A DNA stretch of 64,000 nucleotides from NCBI RefSeq assembly GCF_015070385.1, contig NZ_JADCSA010000002.1, forward strand, positions 124,001-188,000. Direction: 5' to 3'. Both the position numbers and the translations under genes were made by a program. The DNA comes from Nocardioides malaquae. Lineage in GTDB: Bacteria > Actinomycetota > Actinomycetes > Propionibacteriales > Nocardioidaceae. The notes below the pieces were generated by a model. That model worked only from the letters and a program-made list of their open reading frames with translations, was not told the DNA's origin and searched no databases. This document shows, in pieces, positions 17,750 to 25,106 of this stretch (position 1 is its first letter; every line of letters starts with the position of its first letter).

Positions 17750-17826
17750 CGCGGGGTGGAGCAGCTCGGTAGCTCGCTGGGCTCATAACCCAGAGGTCGC
17801 AGGTTCAAATCCTGTCCCCGCTACCA
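17750..17826 (+). tRNA. initiator tRNA-fMet (CAT), copy 1
   Basis: A 77-nt gene with encoded CCA. The acceptor stem is CGCGGGG/CCCCGCT with an unpaired C1-T72, and the anticodon stem-loop is CTGGG-CTCATAA-CCCAG. The three G:C pairs next to the loop and the mismatched first pair are initiator features. A likely promoter is TTGGGC (17710) to TAACGT (17732-17737). A short CAGATG/CATCTG dyad follows. A second, near-identical gene lies at 27951. Confidence 0.95.
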
Positions 17827-17930
17827 ATCAGATGGTGCACCACATCTGAATCTCCCGGACCCGCCACTGGTGGGTCCGGTAGTTCTTCATTCCGGATGTC
17901 CTCAGGTGCCGGGGGCCGCTCGACGATCGG

Positions 17931-18107
17931 ATGCACATGCGCAGCGCTCTCCACCTGGGTCACTTCCTGTTGGTGGTGGCCGTGGTCCTGGCGGGCTTCG
18001 ACCTGCTGAGCGGGCGTGACGGCCTCAACCCCCTCATGGTGGCGCTGCTCGTCGCGGGTGGGTCCCTGACCATCGCGGAGTCCCGAGGCGGAGGCCGCGG
18101 AGCCTGA
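17931..18107 (+). CDS. small membrane protein, two helices
   Basis: A 58-codon frame (ATG 17931; ATG 17937 also possible). Two hydrophobic helices, LGHFLLVVAVVLAGFDLL and NPLMVALLVAGGSLTIA, are joined by a short GRDGL turn, with a Gly/Arg-rich tail. No ribosome site is obvious. No family recognised; the clean two-helix pattern argues that it is coding. Confidence 0.5.
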   Translation: MHMRSALHLGHFLLVVAVVLAGFDLLSGRDGLNPLMVALLVAGGSLTIAESRGGGRGA

Positions 18108-18148
18108 CTCGATCCCGCGCGTCTCCGGGTCTCGCGACATGGGACCTG

Positions 18149-19336
18149 GTGGCACCCAGCGCGGGCCACCACCACGATGTGCGGGTGACCACCTCCGACG
18201 TCGACGTGTCGTCGGCCCAGCGTGTCGCCCAGGTGCGATCGGGGCGGAGCCTCACGCCTGACCTTGCGCGCGGCCTGGGCATGGCCGGGGTGGTCCTCGT
18301 CAACGCCTCGATGGTCACCGTCGTGCCCGTCCGCTCGACGCTCGACGCGATCGCTGAGTTCGTGGTGACGCTCCTGCTGGAGGGTCGCAGCTGGCCGATG
18401 TTCGCGCTCATGTTCGGGTGGGGTCTGGCCGCCTCCGCCGCCAGCCTGGAGCGCCGCGGACTGACGCGACCTCTGGTCCTGCGTACGCTGCGCCGCCGTG
18501 GGGGCTGGCTCATCGTCTTCGGCCTGGTGCAGTCGGTGCTCTACTTCAGCCTCGACATCCTGGGCATCTACGGCCTCACCGCGGTCGTGCTGGCCGGCAT
18601 GGTGTTCTGGTCGTCGCGGGCCCGGTGGACGCTGGTCGCCCTGGCGCTCGTGCCGTGGCCGTTCTTCACCGCCATCGGCGAGGTGTGGCTCGACGACGGT
18701 GAGGACACCGGGTGGGAGGCCACGACCTACCTGCTCTCCGTGGCCGAGCGTCTGGCGATCGTCCTCGGCGGCATGTCGGCGGCCACCCTGGCGCTGGCGG
18801 TGGTGCCCCCGATGGTGGTCGGCCTCGAGCTCCACCGCCGCGGCGCCCTCCGGCGCCCGGAGGACCACCTCGCCCTGCACCGGCGTCTGGTCGCGTGGGG
18901 CCTGCCCCTCGGCCTGCTGGGCGGCCTGCCGTGGGCGCTGGTGGACGCGGGCTGGTGGGGCGCGGGGCAGGGATGGAGCGCCGTCGCCCTCTTCGTGCAC
19001 CTGGAGACCGGCGTGCTGCAGGGCGTCGCCTACGTGAGCCTCCTGGCTCTTTGGCAGGTGCGCGCAGCGGGGCGACCCGGACGGGCCGGGAGAGCGCTGG
19101 CGGCGGTGGGCCAGCGGTCGCTCACCGTCTACCTGGTCCACGCACTGCTGCTGTCGCTGACGCTCTCGCCATGGGCGCTCGACCTCACCTCCAGCCTGTC
19201 GCTCGCCGGCACGTACGCCTGGGCGACGGCGGTCTGGCTGCTCTGCGCGGCCCTTGCGCTCGCGCTGCACGCGGCCGGCAGGAGCGGGCCGGCGGAGACA
19301 GCCCTGCGACACGTCGTCGCACGGAAAGTTGACTGA
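18149..19336 (+). CDS. DUF418-family membrane protein
   Basis: Encodes up to 395 residues with eight or more hydrophobic segments. The C-terminal part (VGQRSLTVYLVHALLLSL and the final WLLCAALALALHAAGRSGPAE) matches DUF418 transporters or acyltransferase-like membrane proteins (YeiB type). The conserved N-terminal part begins near LTPDLARGLGMAGVVLVN. The start is uncertain: GTG 18149, 18179 or 18185. The last codons overlap the promoter of the decayed furA gene. Confidence 0.75.
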   Translation: MAPSAGHHHDVRVTTSDVDVSSAQRVAQVRSGRSLTPDLARGLGMAGVVLVNASMVTVVPVRSTLDAIAEFVVTLLLEGRSWPMFALMFGWGLAASAASLERRGLTRPLVLRTLRRRGGWLIVFGLVQSVLYFSLDILGIYGLTAVVLAGMVFWSSRARWTLVALALVPWPFFTAIGEVWLDDGEDTGWEATTYLLSVAERLAIVLGGMSAATLALAVVPPMVVGLELHRRGALRRPEDHLALHRRLVAWGLPLGLLGGLPWALVDAGWWGAGQGWSAVALFVHLETGVLQGVAYVSLLALWQVRAAGRPGRAGRALAAVGQRSLTVYLVHALLLSLTLSPWALDLTSSLSLAGTYAWATAVWLLCAALALALHAAGRSGPAETALRHVVARKVD

Positions 19337-19360
19337 TTCAAGTTAAGGACTAGGGGTTGT
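19329..19360 (+). promoter_or_regulatory. relict furA promoter/operator
   Basis: The sequence TTGACTGATTCAAG followed by TTAAGGACTAGG sits at the start of the furA remnant. It resembles, from memory, the FurA-bound furA-katG promoter of mycobacteria, which also opens TTGACT and has an AT-rich stretch. It may still be active but now drives only a pseudogene. Confidence 0.45.
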
Positions 19361-19440
19361 CCCCCTGCCACGACGCCCGACTCGCTGCCGAGCTGCGGAG
19401 CGCGTCGTTGCGGGTGACTCGCCCCGCTGCCGGCTCCGGC
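19357..19440 (+). pseudogene. furA: furA remnant (N-terminal codons only)
   Basis: From a TTG at 19357 the frame reads [20 protein letters not shown]. This is the usual first helix of FurA/CatR-type peroxide-sensing repressors (AELRAAGLRVTRPR). It then breaks off into Gly/Ser codons and the start of katG. About 120 residues, including the DNA-binding and metal-binding parts, are gone. The loss joins the furA start directly to the katG remnant. Confidence 0.7.
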
Positions 19441-19443
19441 GGC

Positions 19444-19900
19444 AGTGAGAGCGAGAACCCGCGATCCCCTCGCCCGAGCCCCAGGTGGCCCGCCCCCGCG
19501 GCAACCGCGACTGGTGGCCCAACCAGGTCGACCTCTCGGTGCTGCGCACCAACCAGCCCGGCACCGCTCCGCTGCCCGACGGCTTCGACTACGCCGCCGA
19601 GTTCGCGAAGCTGGACCTCGAGGCCTGAGCAACGACTTCTTCTCCACCCTGCTCGACATGGGGACGGAGTGGAAGGCCACGGGCGACGGCACCTACGAGG
19701 GCCGCGACCGCGCCACGGGTGAGGTCGTGCGCACCGCCACCCTGGTCGACCTGGTCTTCGGGCACCACTCCGAGCTGCGGGCGCTGGCGGAGGTCTACGC
19801 CAGCGACGACGCGCAGGAGACCTTCGTGCACGAGTTCGTCGAGGCGTGGACCAAGGTCATGGAGCGCGACCGCTTCGACCTGCACCGCACGCTCGCCTGA
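19444..19900 (+). pseudogene. katG: katG remnant with large internal deletion
   Basis: Catalase-peroxidase pieces lie in three frames. SESENP comes first, then after a likely 1-nt loss [20 protein letters not shown] and on to [13 protein letters not shown] with a stop at 19626. From 19625 in another frame comes [18 protein letters not shown] through [14 protein letters not shown], the KatG C-terminus. Intact KatG has about 740 residues; here about 60 N-terminal and 90 C-terminal residues remain. Both catalytic-domain haem regions are deleted. The junction GGCCTGAGC fits both sides, suggesting a deletion at short homology. A 151-codon open frame crosses the region but cannot encode a working enzyme. 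Confidence 0.9.
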
Positions 19901-19911
19901 CCTGAGCACCA

Positions 19912-19953
19912 CCGGAGCCCCGGTCGCCGTCCCCACGGTGACCGGGGCTCCGG
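19912..19953 (+). terminator. terminator of the former katG
   Basis: CCGGAGCCCCGGTC (19912-19925) pairs with GACCGGGGCTCCGG (19940-19953), and an inner CCGT/ACGG adds four more pairs. It could also serve the convergent gene ending at 19976. Confidence 0.8.
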
Positions 19954-19975
19954 CGCGTCGTGGGGGCGTACGCTC

Positions 19976-20440
19976 TCAGTCGCGGCTGCGACGGACCGGC
20001 CACACGTACGGCAGGTCGTCGGGCACGTCGCCGAAGAGCGGTCCGTAGTGGTCGGGGTCCTTGCGCAGCAGCGACGAGCGGTGGCTGCGGTGGAAGTCCT
20101 CGTCACCGAGCCACGGCGGGAGACGGCCGGCCCGGGCGAGCTCGCCCTGGGTGCGCACCCGGGTGATGCCTGCAGCCGCGAGGTCGGCGGCGATGGTGTC
20201 GGCACAGGTGTCGGCGTGGCCCCGCCCCGTCCACACCTCGCAGCAGGTGAGGCCGTAGCGACCGACGGCCTCCTCGTAGCCCTTCCACATCAGCACCGCG
20301 GGGTGGCGGGCCCACCCGTACCCGGGTCGCAGCAGGCCACGGACGACCTGGATGGCCTCGACGCGCTGCTTGCCGAGGCGCTTGTCGTCGAGCGCGTGGG
20401 CCGAGGCCTCGAAGTCGGGGTGGGGCAGGAAGGTCTGCAC
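19976..20440 (-). CDS. MSMEG_6728-family protein
   Basis: Encodes 154 residues opening QTFLPHPDFEASAHALDDKRLGKQRVEA, then RPGYGWARHPAVLMWKGYEEAV. This is the pattern of MSMEG_6728-family proteins, which are sometimes linked to pyrimidine-dimer glycosylase/endonuclease V folds. A DNA-repair role is inference. The GTG start has TACCCT (minus strand, 20448-20453) 7 nt upstream and no ribosome site, fitting leaderless expression. A longer frame exists upstream but is low-complexity. Confidence 0.75.
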   Translation of the reverse strand: MQTFLPHPDFEASAHALDDKRLGKQRVEAIQVVRGLLRPGYGWARHPAVLMWKGYEEAVGRYGLTCCEVWTGRGHADTCADTIAADLAAAGITRVRTQGELARAGRLPPWLGDEDFHRSHRSSLLRKDPDHYGPLFGDVPDDLPYVWPVRRSRD

Positions 20441-20631
20441 CTCATTGAGGGTAGAGGGACACCCCCAGCCCGGCGCCCGAGCCGGGAGGTCACGACGACG
20501 CGTACGCGGGGAGTGCGCGGGGGTGTACCTCGCGTTGGGGATCTCGGCCTCCAGCACCCAACCGGGGGAGTGGGCGCGACGAACCACCTGTGAGGACCGC
20601 ACCGGGCGGCCCTGAACTTTCGGGAGGAACC
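20441..20631. other. 191-bp intergenic region between divergent genes
   Basis: Contains the -10 of the MSMEG_6728-family gene at its left end and the GGGAGG ribosome site of the fasciclin gene at its right end. No further structure or gene is seen. Confidence 0.5.
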
Positions 20632-21273
20632 ATGAAGATCCGCACCCTCGCAGCGACCCTGGCCAGCGCCGCGCTCCTCGGCACGGGACTGCTCGCCCCC
20701 GGCGCCGCCTCCGCCGCGGAGCCCACTGGCGACCGCGACCTCGCCACGGTGCTCACCGGCGACGGCAACCGGTTCGACCGCAACTTCACCGACTACGACA
20801 TCGTCACCGAGGCCGTGCTGGCCGTCCTCGCCGCCAAGCCCGACAGCGCGGTGTCGGTGCTCACCGACGGCGACGTCGCCCTGACCGCCTTCCTGCCCAA
20901 CGATGCGTCGTTCAAGCTGCTCGCCAAGGACCTCACCGGTCGCTACCGCTGGTCGGAGAAGGCGACCTTCCAGGCCCTCGTCGACGCGGTCGGCGTCGAC
21001 ACCATCGAGCAGGTCCTGCTCTACCACGTCGTGCCCGGGGCGACCATCGACTCCGCCACGGCCCTGGGCTCCGACGGTGCGGCCCTCGCCACCGCGCAGG
21101 GCAGCGAGGTGACGGTCGACGTGCTCTCCAAGCGCTGGGGCATCGTGAAGCTGCGCGACCAGGACCGCAACGACATCGACCCGCTGCTGGTGCCGGGCAA
21201 GCTCGACATCAACAAGGGCAACAAGCAGATCGCGCACGACATCTTCCTGGTGCTGCGCCCGATCGACGTCTGA
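20632..21273 (+). CDS. secreted fasciclin-domain protein
   Basis: Encodes 213 residues. The signal peptide runs from MKIRTL through a hydrophobic core to an ASA-AEP cleavage site near residue 28. The fasciclin (FAS1) domain follows, with its H1/H2 patterns ALTAFLPNDASFK and EQVLLYHVVPGATIDS. FAS1 domains mediate adhesion at the cell surface; no lipobox or sorting signal is seen, so it is probably released. GGGAGG precedes the ATG. Confidence 0.88.
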   Translation: MKIRTLAATLASAALLGTGLLAPGAASAAEPTGDRDLATVLTGDGNRFDRNFTDYDIVTEAVLAVLAAKPDSAVSVLTDGDVALTAFLPNDASFKLLAKDLTGRYRWSEKATFQALVDAVGVDTIEQVLLYHVVPGATIDSATALGSDGAALATAQGSEVTVDVLSKRWGIVKLRDQDRNDIDPLLVPGKLDINKGNKQIAHDIFLVLRPIDV

Positions 21274-21293
21274 GCGTCCTCGTTCCACGCCAA

Positions 21294-21326
21294 GAGGCGG
21301 TCGCCGGCCATGCCGGTGACCGCCTC
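21294..21326 (+). terminator. terminator after the fasciclin gene
   Basis: GAGGCGGTCGCCGG pairs with CCGGTGACCGCCTC (one G:T) over a short CCATG loop. It lies 20 nt after the stop and is convergent with the repressor gene. Confidence 0.8.
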
Positions 21327-21364
21327 GCTGTGTTGGGACGGGGTGAGGGTGGGGGAGAGGTGGC

Positions 21365-21631
21365 TCAGGCGAGGGAGAGGAAGAGCTTCTCCATCTTCTT
21401 GGCGTCGACGCCGTCGAGTCCCTCGTCGCTCTCGGCCAGGCACTGCTGCAGCCCGGTCGCCACGAGGGCGTAACCGGCCCGCGAGAGCGCCTTGTTGACC
21501 GCAGCCAGCTGCGTGAGGGCCGACTCGCAGTCCGAGCCCTCCTCGAGCATGCGGATCACGCTGGCCAGGTGACCGTTGGCCCGCTTCATGCGGGTGATGA
21601 TCGCCTTGATGTCGGTGGGGTCCAGGTCCAT
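21365..21631 (-). CDS. CstR-like persulfide-sensing repressor (CsoR/DUF156 family)
   Basis: Encodes 88 residues of the four-helix CsoR family. The two conserved thiols are Cys35 and Cys64. The copper-ligand histidine of CsoR, four residues before the second Cys, is Gly60 here. Cys-Cys without His is the pattern of CstR, which forms di- to tetrasulfide bridges with reactive sulfur. The neighbours (DUF302, rhodanese, persulfide dioxygenase, TauE) fit sulfide control. It overlaps the DUF302 stop by one base (TGATG), so it is cotranscribed and autoregulated through the operators at 22110-22158. Confidence 0.85.
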   Translation of the reverse strand: MDLDPTDIKAIITRMKRANGHLASVIRMLEEGSDCESALTQLAAVNKALSRAGYALVATGLQQCLAESDEGLDGVDAKKMEKLFLSLA

Positions 21632-22047
21632 CAGTCAGTTCCTTCTTCCAGTCGCGCCAACATGGCGCTGAGTCGTTCGCGGGCGTCGGTGGCGACCTCG
21701 CGCAGGGCTTCGCCGGCCTCGTCGCCCCCGCCGAGGGTGACCATGGCCCGCGGGTCGAAGGCCTCGACCACGGTGGTCTCCTCGTCGAGAGCTCGCACCA
21801 CCACGTTGCAGGGCAGGAGGGTGGCGATCGCGGGCTCCACCTGCAGGGCCTGGTGGGCCAACTGTGGTCGGCAGGCCCCGAGGATGACCTGCGGGGCGAC
21901 GTCGACGTCCAACTTCTTCTTCAGGGTCGCGCGCAGGTCGACCTCCGTCAGGACCCCGAATCCTGCCTCGACGAGCTCGTCGCGAACCCGGGCGACGGTC
22001 CCCTCGTAGGGGCGGCGGACGGTCGTACGCATGGTGTAGTCCGGCAC
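21631..22047 (-). CDS. DUF302 protein of the sulfide cluster
   Basis: Encodes 138 residues. DUF302 is visible as FGVLTEVDLRATLKKKLDVD, YVILGAC-like QVILGACRP, then PAIATLLPCNVVV. Two Cys (ACRP and LPCN) stand where this family often keeps them. DUF302 proteins commonly accompany sulfur-oxidation and persulfide genes; the biochemical role is unknown. The GTG start has GAGGAGG upstream. It is the first gene of the leftward cstR operon. Confidence 0.82.
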   Translation of the reverse strand: MPDYTMRTTVRRPYEGTVARVRDELVEAGFGVLTEVDLRATLKKKLDVDVAPQVILGACRPQLAHQALQVEPAIATLLPCNVVVRALDEETTVVEAFDPRAMVTLGGGDEAGEALREVATDARERLSAMLARLEEGTD

Positions 22048-22109
22048 TGGGGACCCTCCTCTGCAGTGATGTGGGCGCGCCTGACGCGCCTTGTCTCCGA
22101 CAACTGTAC

Positions 22110-22158
22110 AACCCCCTGGGGGGTTCTGCTACTGTATGCGACATCCCCCTGGGGGGTT
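22110..22158. promoter_or_regulatory. twin CsoR/CstR operators in a divergent promoter
   Basis: Two near-identical palindromes, AACCCCCTGGGGGGTT (22110-22125) and ATCCCCCTGGGGGGTT (22143-22158), are 33 bp apart centre to centre, about three helix turns. Runs of C then G flanked by A/T are typical CsoR/CstR operators. They lie between the leftward DUF302-cstR pair and the rightward rhodanese operon. A TACTGT at 22130-22135 between them may be a -10. Confidence 0.85.
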
Positions 22159-22189
22159 GATGACAGCAAGAATGAGGAGACGACCCGGA

Positions 22190-22492
22190 ATGCGTGAGAT
22201 CGACATCGACCGAGCAGCCGCGGTGCACGCAGAGGGCGGCGCGTTCGTGGACGTACGCGAGCCCCAGGAGTTCCGTGAGGGCCACGTCCCGGGTGCGGTC
22301 AACCTCCCGATGGGGCGGCTCACGAGCCGCCTCGACGAACTCGACCGCACCCAGCCCGTCCACGTGGTGTGCGCCTCGGGCAACCGCAGCTCTGCCATGA
22401 CCGACGTCCTGTCGGCCGCTGGCTTCGACGCCGTCAACGTCGCGGGCGGGACCAGTGCCTGGATCCGCGCCGGCCACCCGATCGAGAAATGA
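22190..22492 (+). CDS. single-domain rhodanese sulfurtransferase
   Basis: Encodes 100 residues with the rhodanese fold. FVDVREPQEFREGHVPGAVNLP precedes the active-site loop CASGNRS with catalytic Cys. It transfers sulfane sulfur, probably between persulfide carriers and the dioxygenase encoded next. First gene of the rightward operon behind the CstR-type operators. An in-frame extension upstream would run through the operator and is rejected. Confidence 0.9.
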   Translation: MREIDIDRAAAVHAEGGAFVDVREPQEFREGHVPGAVNLPMGRLTSRLDELDRTQPVHVVCASGNRSSAMTDVLSAAGFDAVNVAGGTSAWIRAGHPIEK

Positions 22493-22500
22493 GGAACGAG

Positions 22501-23943
22501 ATGAACCCCGACATCGACACCTTGGCCACCGACACCGAGGAGCACCCCTCCGGTGCTCGACTCACCGTCCGCACCCTCGAGACCCCGTCGCTGGGCGACC
22601 GCACCTATCTGGTGCACGACGGCGAGGTCGCCTTCATCGTGGACCCGCAGCGCGACATCGACCGGGTCCTGGCCCTCCTCGAGGCCGACGGGGTCCGTCT
22701 GACCCACGTCTTCGAGACCCACATCCACAACGACTACGTCACCGGCGGGCTCGCGCTGGCCCGTGAGACCGGTGCCGCCTACCTGGTCAACGCCGCGGAC
22801 GACGTCGCCTACGACCGCACGCCGATCAGCGACGACGAGGTCGTCGCCGTCGGTGAGACGATGAAGGTCCGTGCGATTGCCACGCCGGGCCACACCTTCA
22901 CCCACCTGTCGTACGCGCTCAAAACCACGGGCCCCGACGGCGACCAGCCGTACGCCGTCTTCACCGGTGGCTCGTTGCTCTACGGCGCCACCGGGCGTCC
23001 CGACCTCCTGGGCCCCGACCACACCGACGCACTGGTCCGCCACCAGCACGCCTCCGCCCACCGGCTGGCCACCGAGCTGCCCGACTCCGCGGAGGTCTAC
23101 CCGACCCACGGATTCGGCTCCTTCTGCTCGGCCACCCAGTCCGAGGCCACCTCCTCCACGATCGGGGACGAGAAACGCTCCAACCCGGTGCTGACGCAGG
23201 ACGAGGAGACCTACGTCCGCGAGCTGCTCGACGGACTCGGCGCCTGGCCGGCCTACTACGCCCACATGGGACCCGCCAACGCCGCCGGACCTGACGCGCC
23301 TGACTTGTCACCGGTGCAGGAGGCCGACGCGGGCGAGCTGCGCCGCCGCATTGAGGCGGGGGAGTGGGTCGTCGACCTGCGCACCCGCACCGCCTTCGCG
23401 GCCGGCCACGCGCCGGGCACGCTCAACTTCGGTCTCGACGGTGCCTTCTCCACCTACCTCGGGTGGCTGATCGAGTGGGGCACGCCCGTGACCCTGCTGG
23501 GTGAGACAGCCGACGACGTCGCCGAGGCCCAGCGTGAGCTGGTGCGCATTGGGATCGACCGCCCGGCCGCCCAGGCCACCGGTGGTCCCGAGCGGTGGAG
23601 CGACCGGGAGCTGCAGAGCCACCGCACCGCGACGTTCGCCGACCTGGCGCAGGTGCGCCACCACCGCGACGTCGTGGTGCTCGACGTGCGCCGCTCCGAC
23701 GAGTTCGAGAAGTCCGCCATCGAGGGCGCGGTCAACATCCCCATCCACGAGTTGCCGCGCCGCCTCGACGAGGTGCCCGCCGGTGAGGTCTGGGTCCACT
23801 GCGCCGGTGGCTACCGAGCCTCGGTGGCGGCGTCGTTCCTCGCGGCCGCGGGAGCCGAGCTCGTCGCGGTCGACGACTCCTTCGACAACGCAGCCGCGGC
23901 GGGACTGCCGCTCGTCGGCAGCGAGGCCGAGGTCGACGCCTGA
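22501..23943 (+). CDS. persulfide dioxygenase fused to two rhodanese domains
   Basis: Encodes 480 residues. A metallo-beta-lactamase domain (about 20-260) carries the ETHIHNDYVTGG iron site, ATPGHTFTHLSY and PTHGFGSFC, as in ETHE1/CstB-type persulfide dioxygenases. The first rhodanese domain (about 280-370) has no catalytic Cys. The second (about 390-475) has VHCAGGYRAS. CstB-like fusions oxidise persulfide to thiosulfate or sulfite. I chose ATG 22501, with GAGGAACG upstream; ATG 22489 overlapping the rhodanese stop is the alternative. Confidence 0.9.
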   Translation: MNPDIDTLATDTEEHPSGARLTVRTLETPSLGDRTYLVHDGEVAFIVDPQRDIDRVLALLEADGVRLTHVFETHIHNDYVTGGLALARETGAAYLVNAADDVAYDRTPISDDEVVAVGETMKVRAIATPGHTFTHLSYALKTTGPDGDQPYAVFTGGSLLYGATGRPDLLGPDHTDALVRHQHASAHRLATELPDSAEVYPTHGFGSFCSATQSEATSSTIGDEKRSNPVLTQDEETYVRELLDGLGAWPAYYAHMGPANAAGPDAPDLSPVQEADAGELRRRIEAGEWVVDLRTRTAFAAGHAPGTLNFGLDGAFSTYLGWLIEWGTPVTLLGETADDVAEAQRELVRIGIDRPAAQATGGPERWSDRELQSHRTATFADLAQVRHHRDVVVLDVRRSDEFEKSAIEGAVNIPIHELPRRLDEVPAGEVWVHCAGGYRASVAASFLAAAGAELVAVDDSFDNAAAAGLPLVGSEAEVDA

Positions 23944-23944
23944 C

Positions 23945-24766
23945 ATGACCGTCGCCCTGGCCGTCGTCGCCGGCGTGCTCATCGGCCTCTCGCTGGGCGC
24001 GCTGGGCGGCGGCGGATCCATCCTCGCGGTGCCGGTCCTGGTCTACCTGTTGGGCCAGGACGCGGCGCAGGCCACCACCGGTTCGCTGGTCGTGGTGGGG
24101 GTGACGGCGGTGATCGGTGCCGTGACCGCCCACCGCTCCGGCAACGTCAGGCTCGGCCAGGGCCTCGTCTTCGGCATGGTCGCGACCGGAGGTGCGGTCC
24201 TCGGGGCGGCGATGTCGACGCGCGTCTCCGGCGACGTCCTGCTGGCGGCCTTCGCGGCGCTGATGCTGGTCGTCGGGGCGATGCTGGTCGTCAAGCAGGT
24301 CCGTGGACGCCGCGGCCGGCCGACGGAGTCGGACGTGCCACCCACGGACGACCCGATCATCACCTTCAGTCCGACGTTCGCGTGCCACTGCCCGCGGGCG
24401 CTCAAGATCCTGGTCACCGCGACCGTCGTCGGTGCCTTGACCGGCTTCCTCGGTGTGGGTGGCGGGTTCGTCGTGGTGCCCGCCCTCGTGCTGGCGCTCG
24501 GCCTGCAGATGCGTCACGCCGTGGGTACGTCGCTGGTCGTCATCGCCGTGACCAGCGCCGTCGCCCTGGCGGTGCGCGCCGGGGCGGACGTACGCCCGGA
24601 CTGGGGTGCCGTCCTCACCCTCACCGTCGCCTCTGCGCTCGCCGCCGTGGTGGGCGCGCGGCTGGCAGCCCGGATCGACACCGGGAAGCTCCAGGCCGCC
24701 TTCACCGTGCTCGTGCTCGCCGTGGCCGTGTTCATGGCTGCGCGGGCGTTGCCCGGACTCGTCTGA
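23945..24766 (+). CDS. TauE/SafE-family sulfite/organosulfur exporter
   Basis: Encodes 273 residues with eight hydrophobic segments in two repeats. Each repeat starts with a Gly-rich turn (LGALGGGGSILAVPVL and TGFLGVGGGFVVVPALVLAL), the TauE/SafE signature. A cytosolic loop with CHCP lies in the middle. Placed one base after the persulfide dioxygenase, it probably exports the sulfite or thiosulfate made there. Confidence 0.9.
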   Translation: MTVALAVVAGVLIGLSLGALGGGGSILAVPVLVYLLGQDAAQATTGSLVVVGVTAVIGAVTAHRSGNVRLGQGLVFGMVATGGAVLGAAMSTRVSGDVLLAAFAALMLVVGAMLVVKQVRGRRGRPTESDVPPTDDPIITFSPTFACHCPRALKILVTATVVGALTGFLGVGGGFVVVPALVLALGLQMRHAVGTSLVVIAVTSAVALAVRAGADVRPDWGAVLTLTVASALAAVVGARLAARIDTGKLQAAFTVLVLAVAVFMAARALPGLV

Positions 24767-24840
24767 CACGGCGAGCCGACCCCGTAGGACCCACTGCAAG
24801 ACCCACTCGTAGAACCCCCAGGAAAATCAAGGAGAAACCC

Positions 24841-25011
24841 ATGTGCCGACCCGTCACCTGCAAGACCTGCCAGAAGACCACGTGGGCCGGTTGCGGCCAG
24901 CACGTCGCCCAGGTCAAGGCAGCCGTGCCCGCCAACCAGTGGTGCTCCGGGCACGCTCCCGAGGAGCGCGCCGGCGGGGGCGGCTGGTTCGGTCGCCTCT
25001 TCGGGCGCTGA
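24841..25011 (+). CDS. small cysteine-rich conserved protein
   Basis: Encodes 56 residues: MCRPVTCKTCQKTTWAGCGQH, then WCSGH and a Gly-rich WFGRLFGR end. Six Cys/His-type ligands suggest metal or sulfane binding. The MCRPVxCKxC opening is widely conserved among small bacterial proteins with no assigned role. Its place as the last gene of the sulfide operon suggests a sulfur- or metal-handling part. AAGGAGAAACCC precedes the ATG. Confidence 0.8.
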   Translation: MCRPVTCKTCQKTTWAGCGQHVAQVKAAVPANQWCSGHAPEERAGGGGWFGRLFGR

Positions 25012-25038
25012 GCTTTCACCAGCCCCGAAGGTAGACAT

Positions 25039-25074
25039 GCCGCTGCCGCCCGGATCACTCCGGGCGGCAGCGGC
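25039..25074. terminator. 16-bp bidirectional terminator hairpin
   Basis: GCCGCTGCCGCCCGGA (25039-25054) pairs perfectly with TCCGGGCGGCAGCGGC (25059-25074) over a four-base loop. It separates the sulfide operon from the convergent fprA. Confidence 0.85.
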
Positions 25075-25106
25075 GTTCGTCGTACGGCGGTTCAGGCCGT
25101 CGCGGT

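Noticed and set aside
19445-19900. A 151-codon open frame as a new protein
   Set aside because: Its C-terminal half is plain KatG and the first half is KatG DNA read in the wrong frame; it is a by-product of the deletion.
21365-21631. Repressor as copper-sensing CsoR
   Set aside because: The required His is Gly60, and the neighbours are sulfur genes with no copper ATPase.
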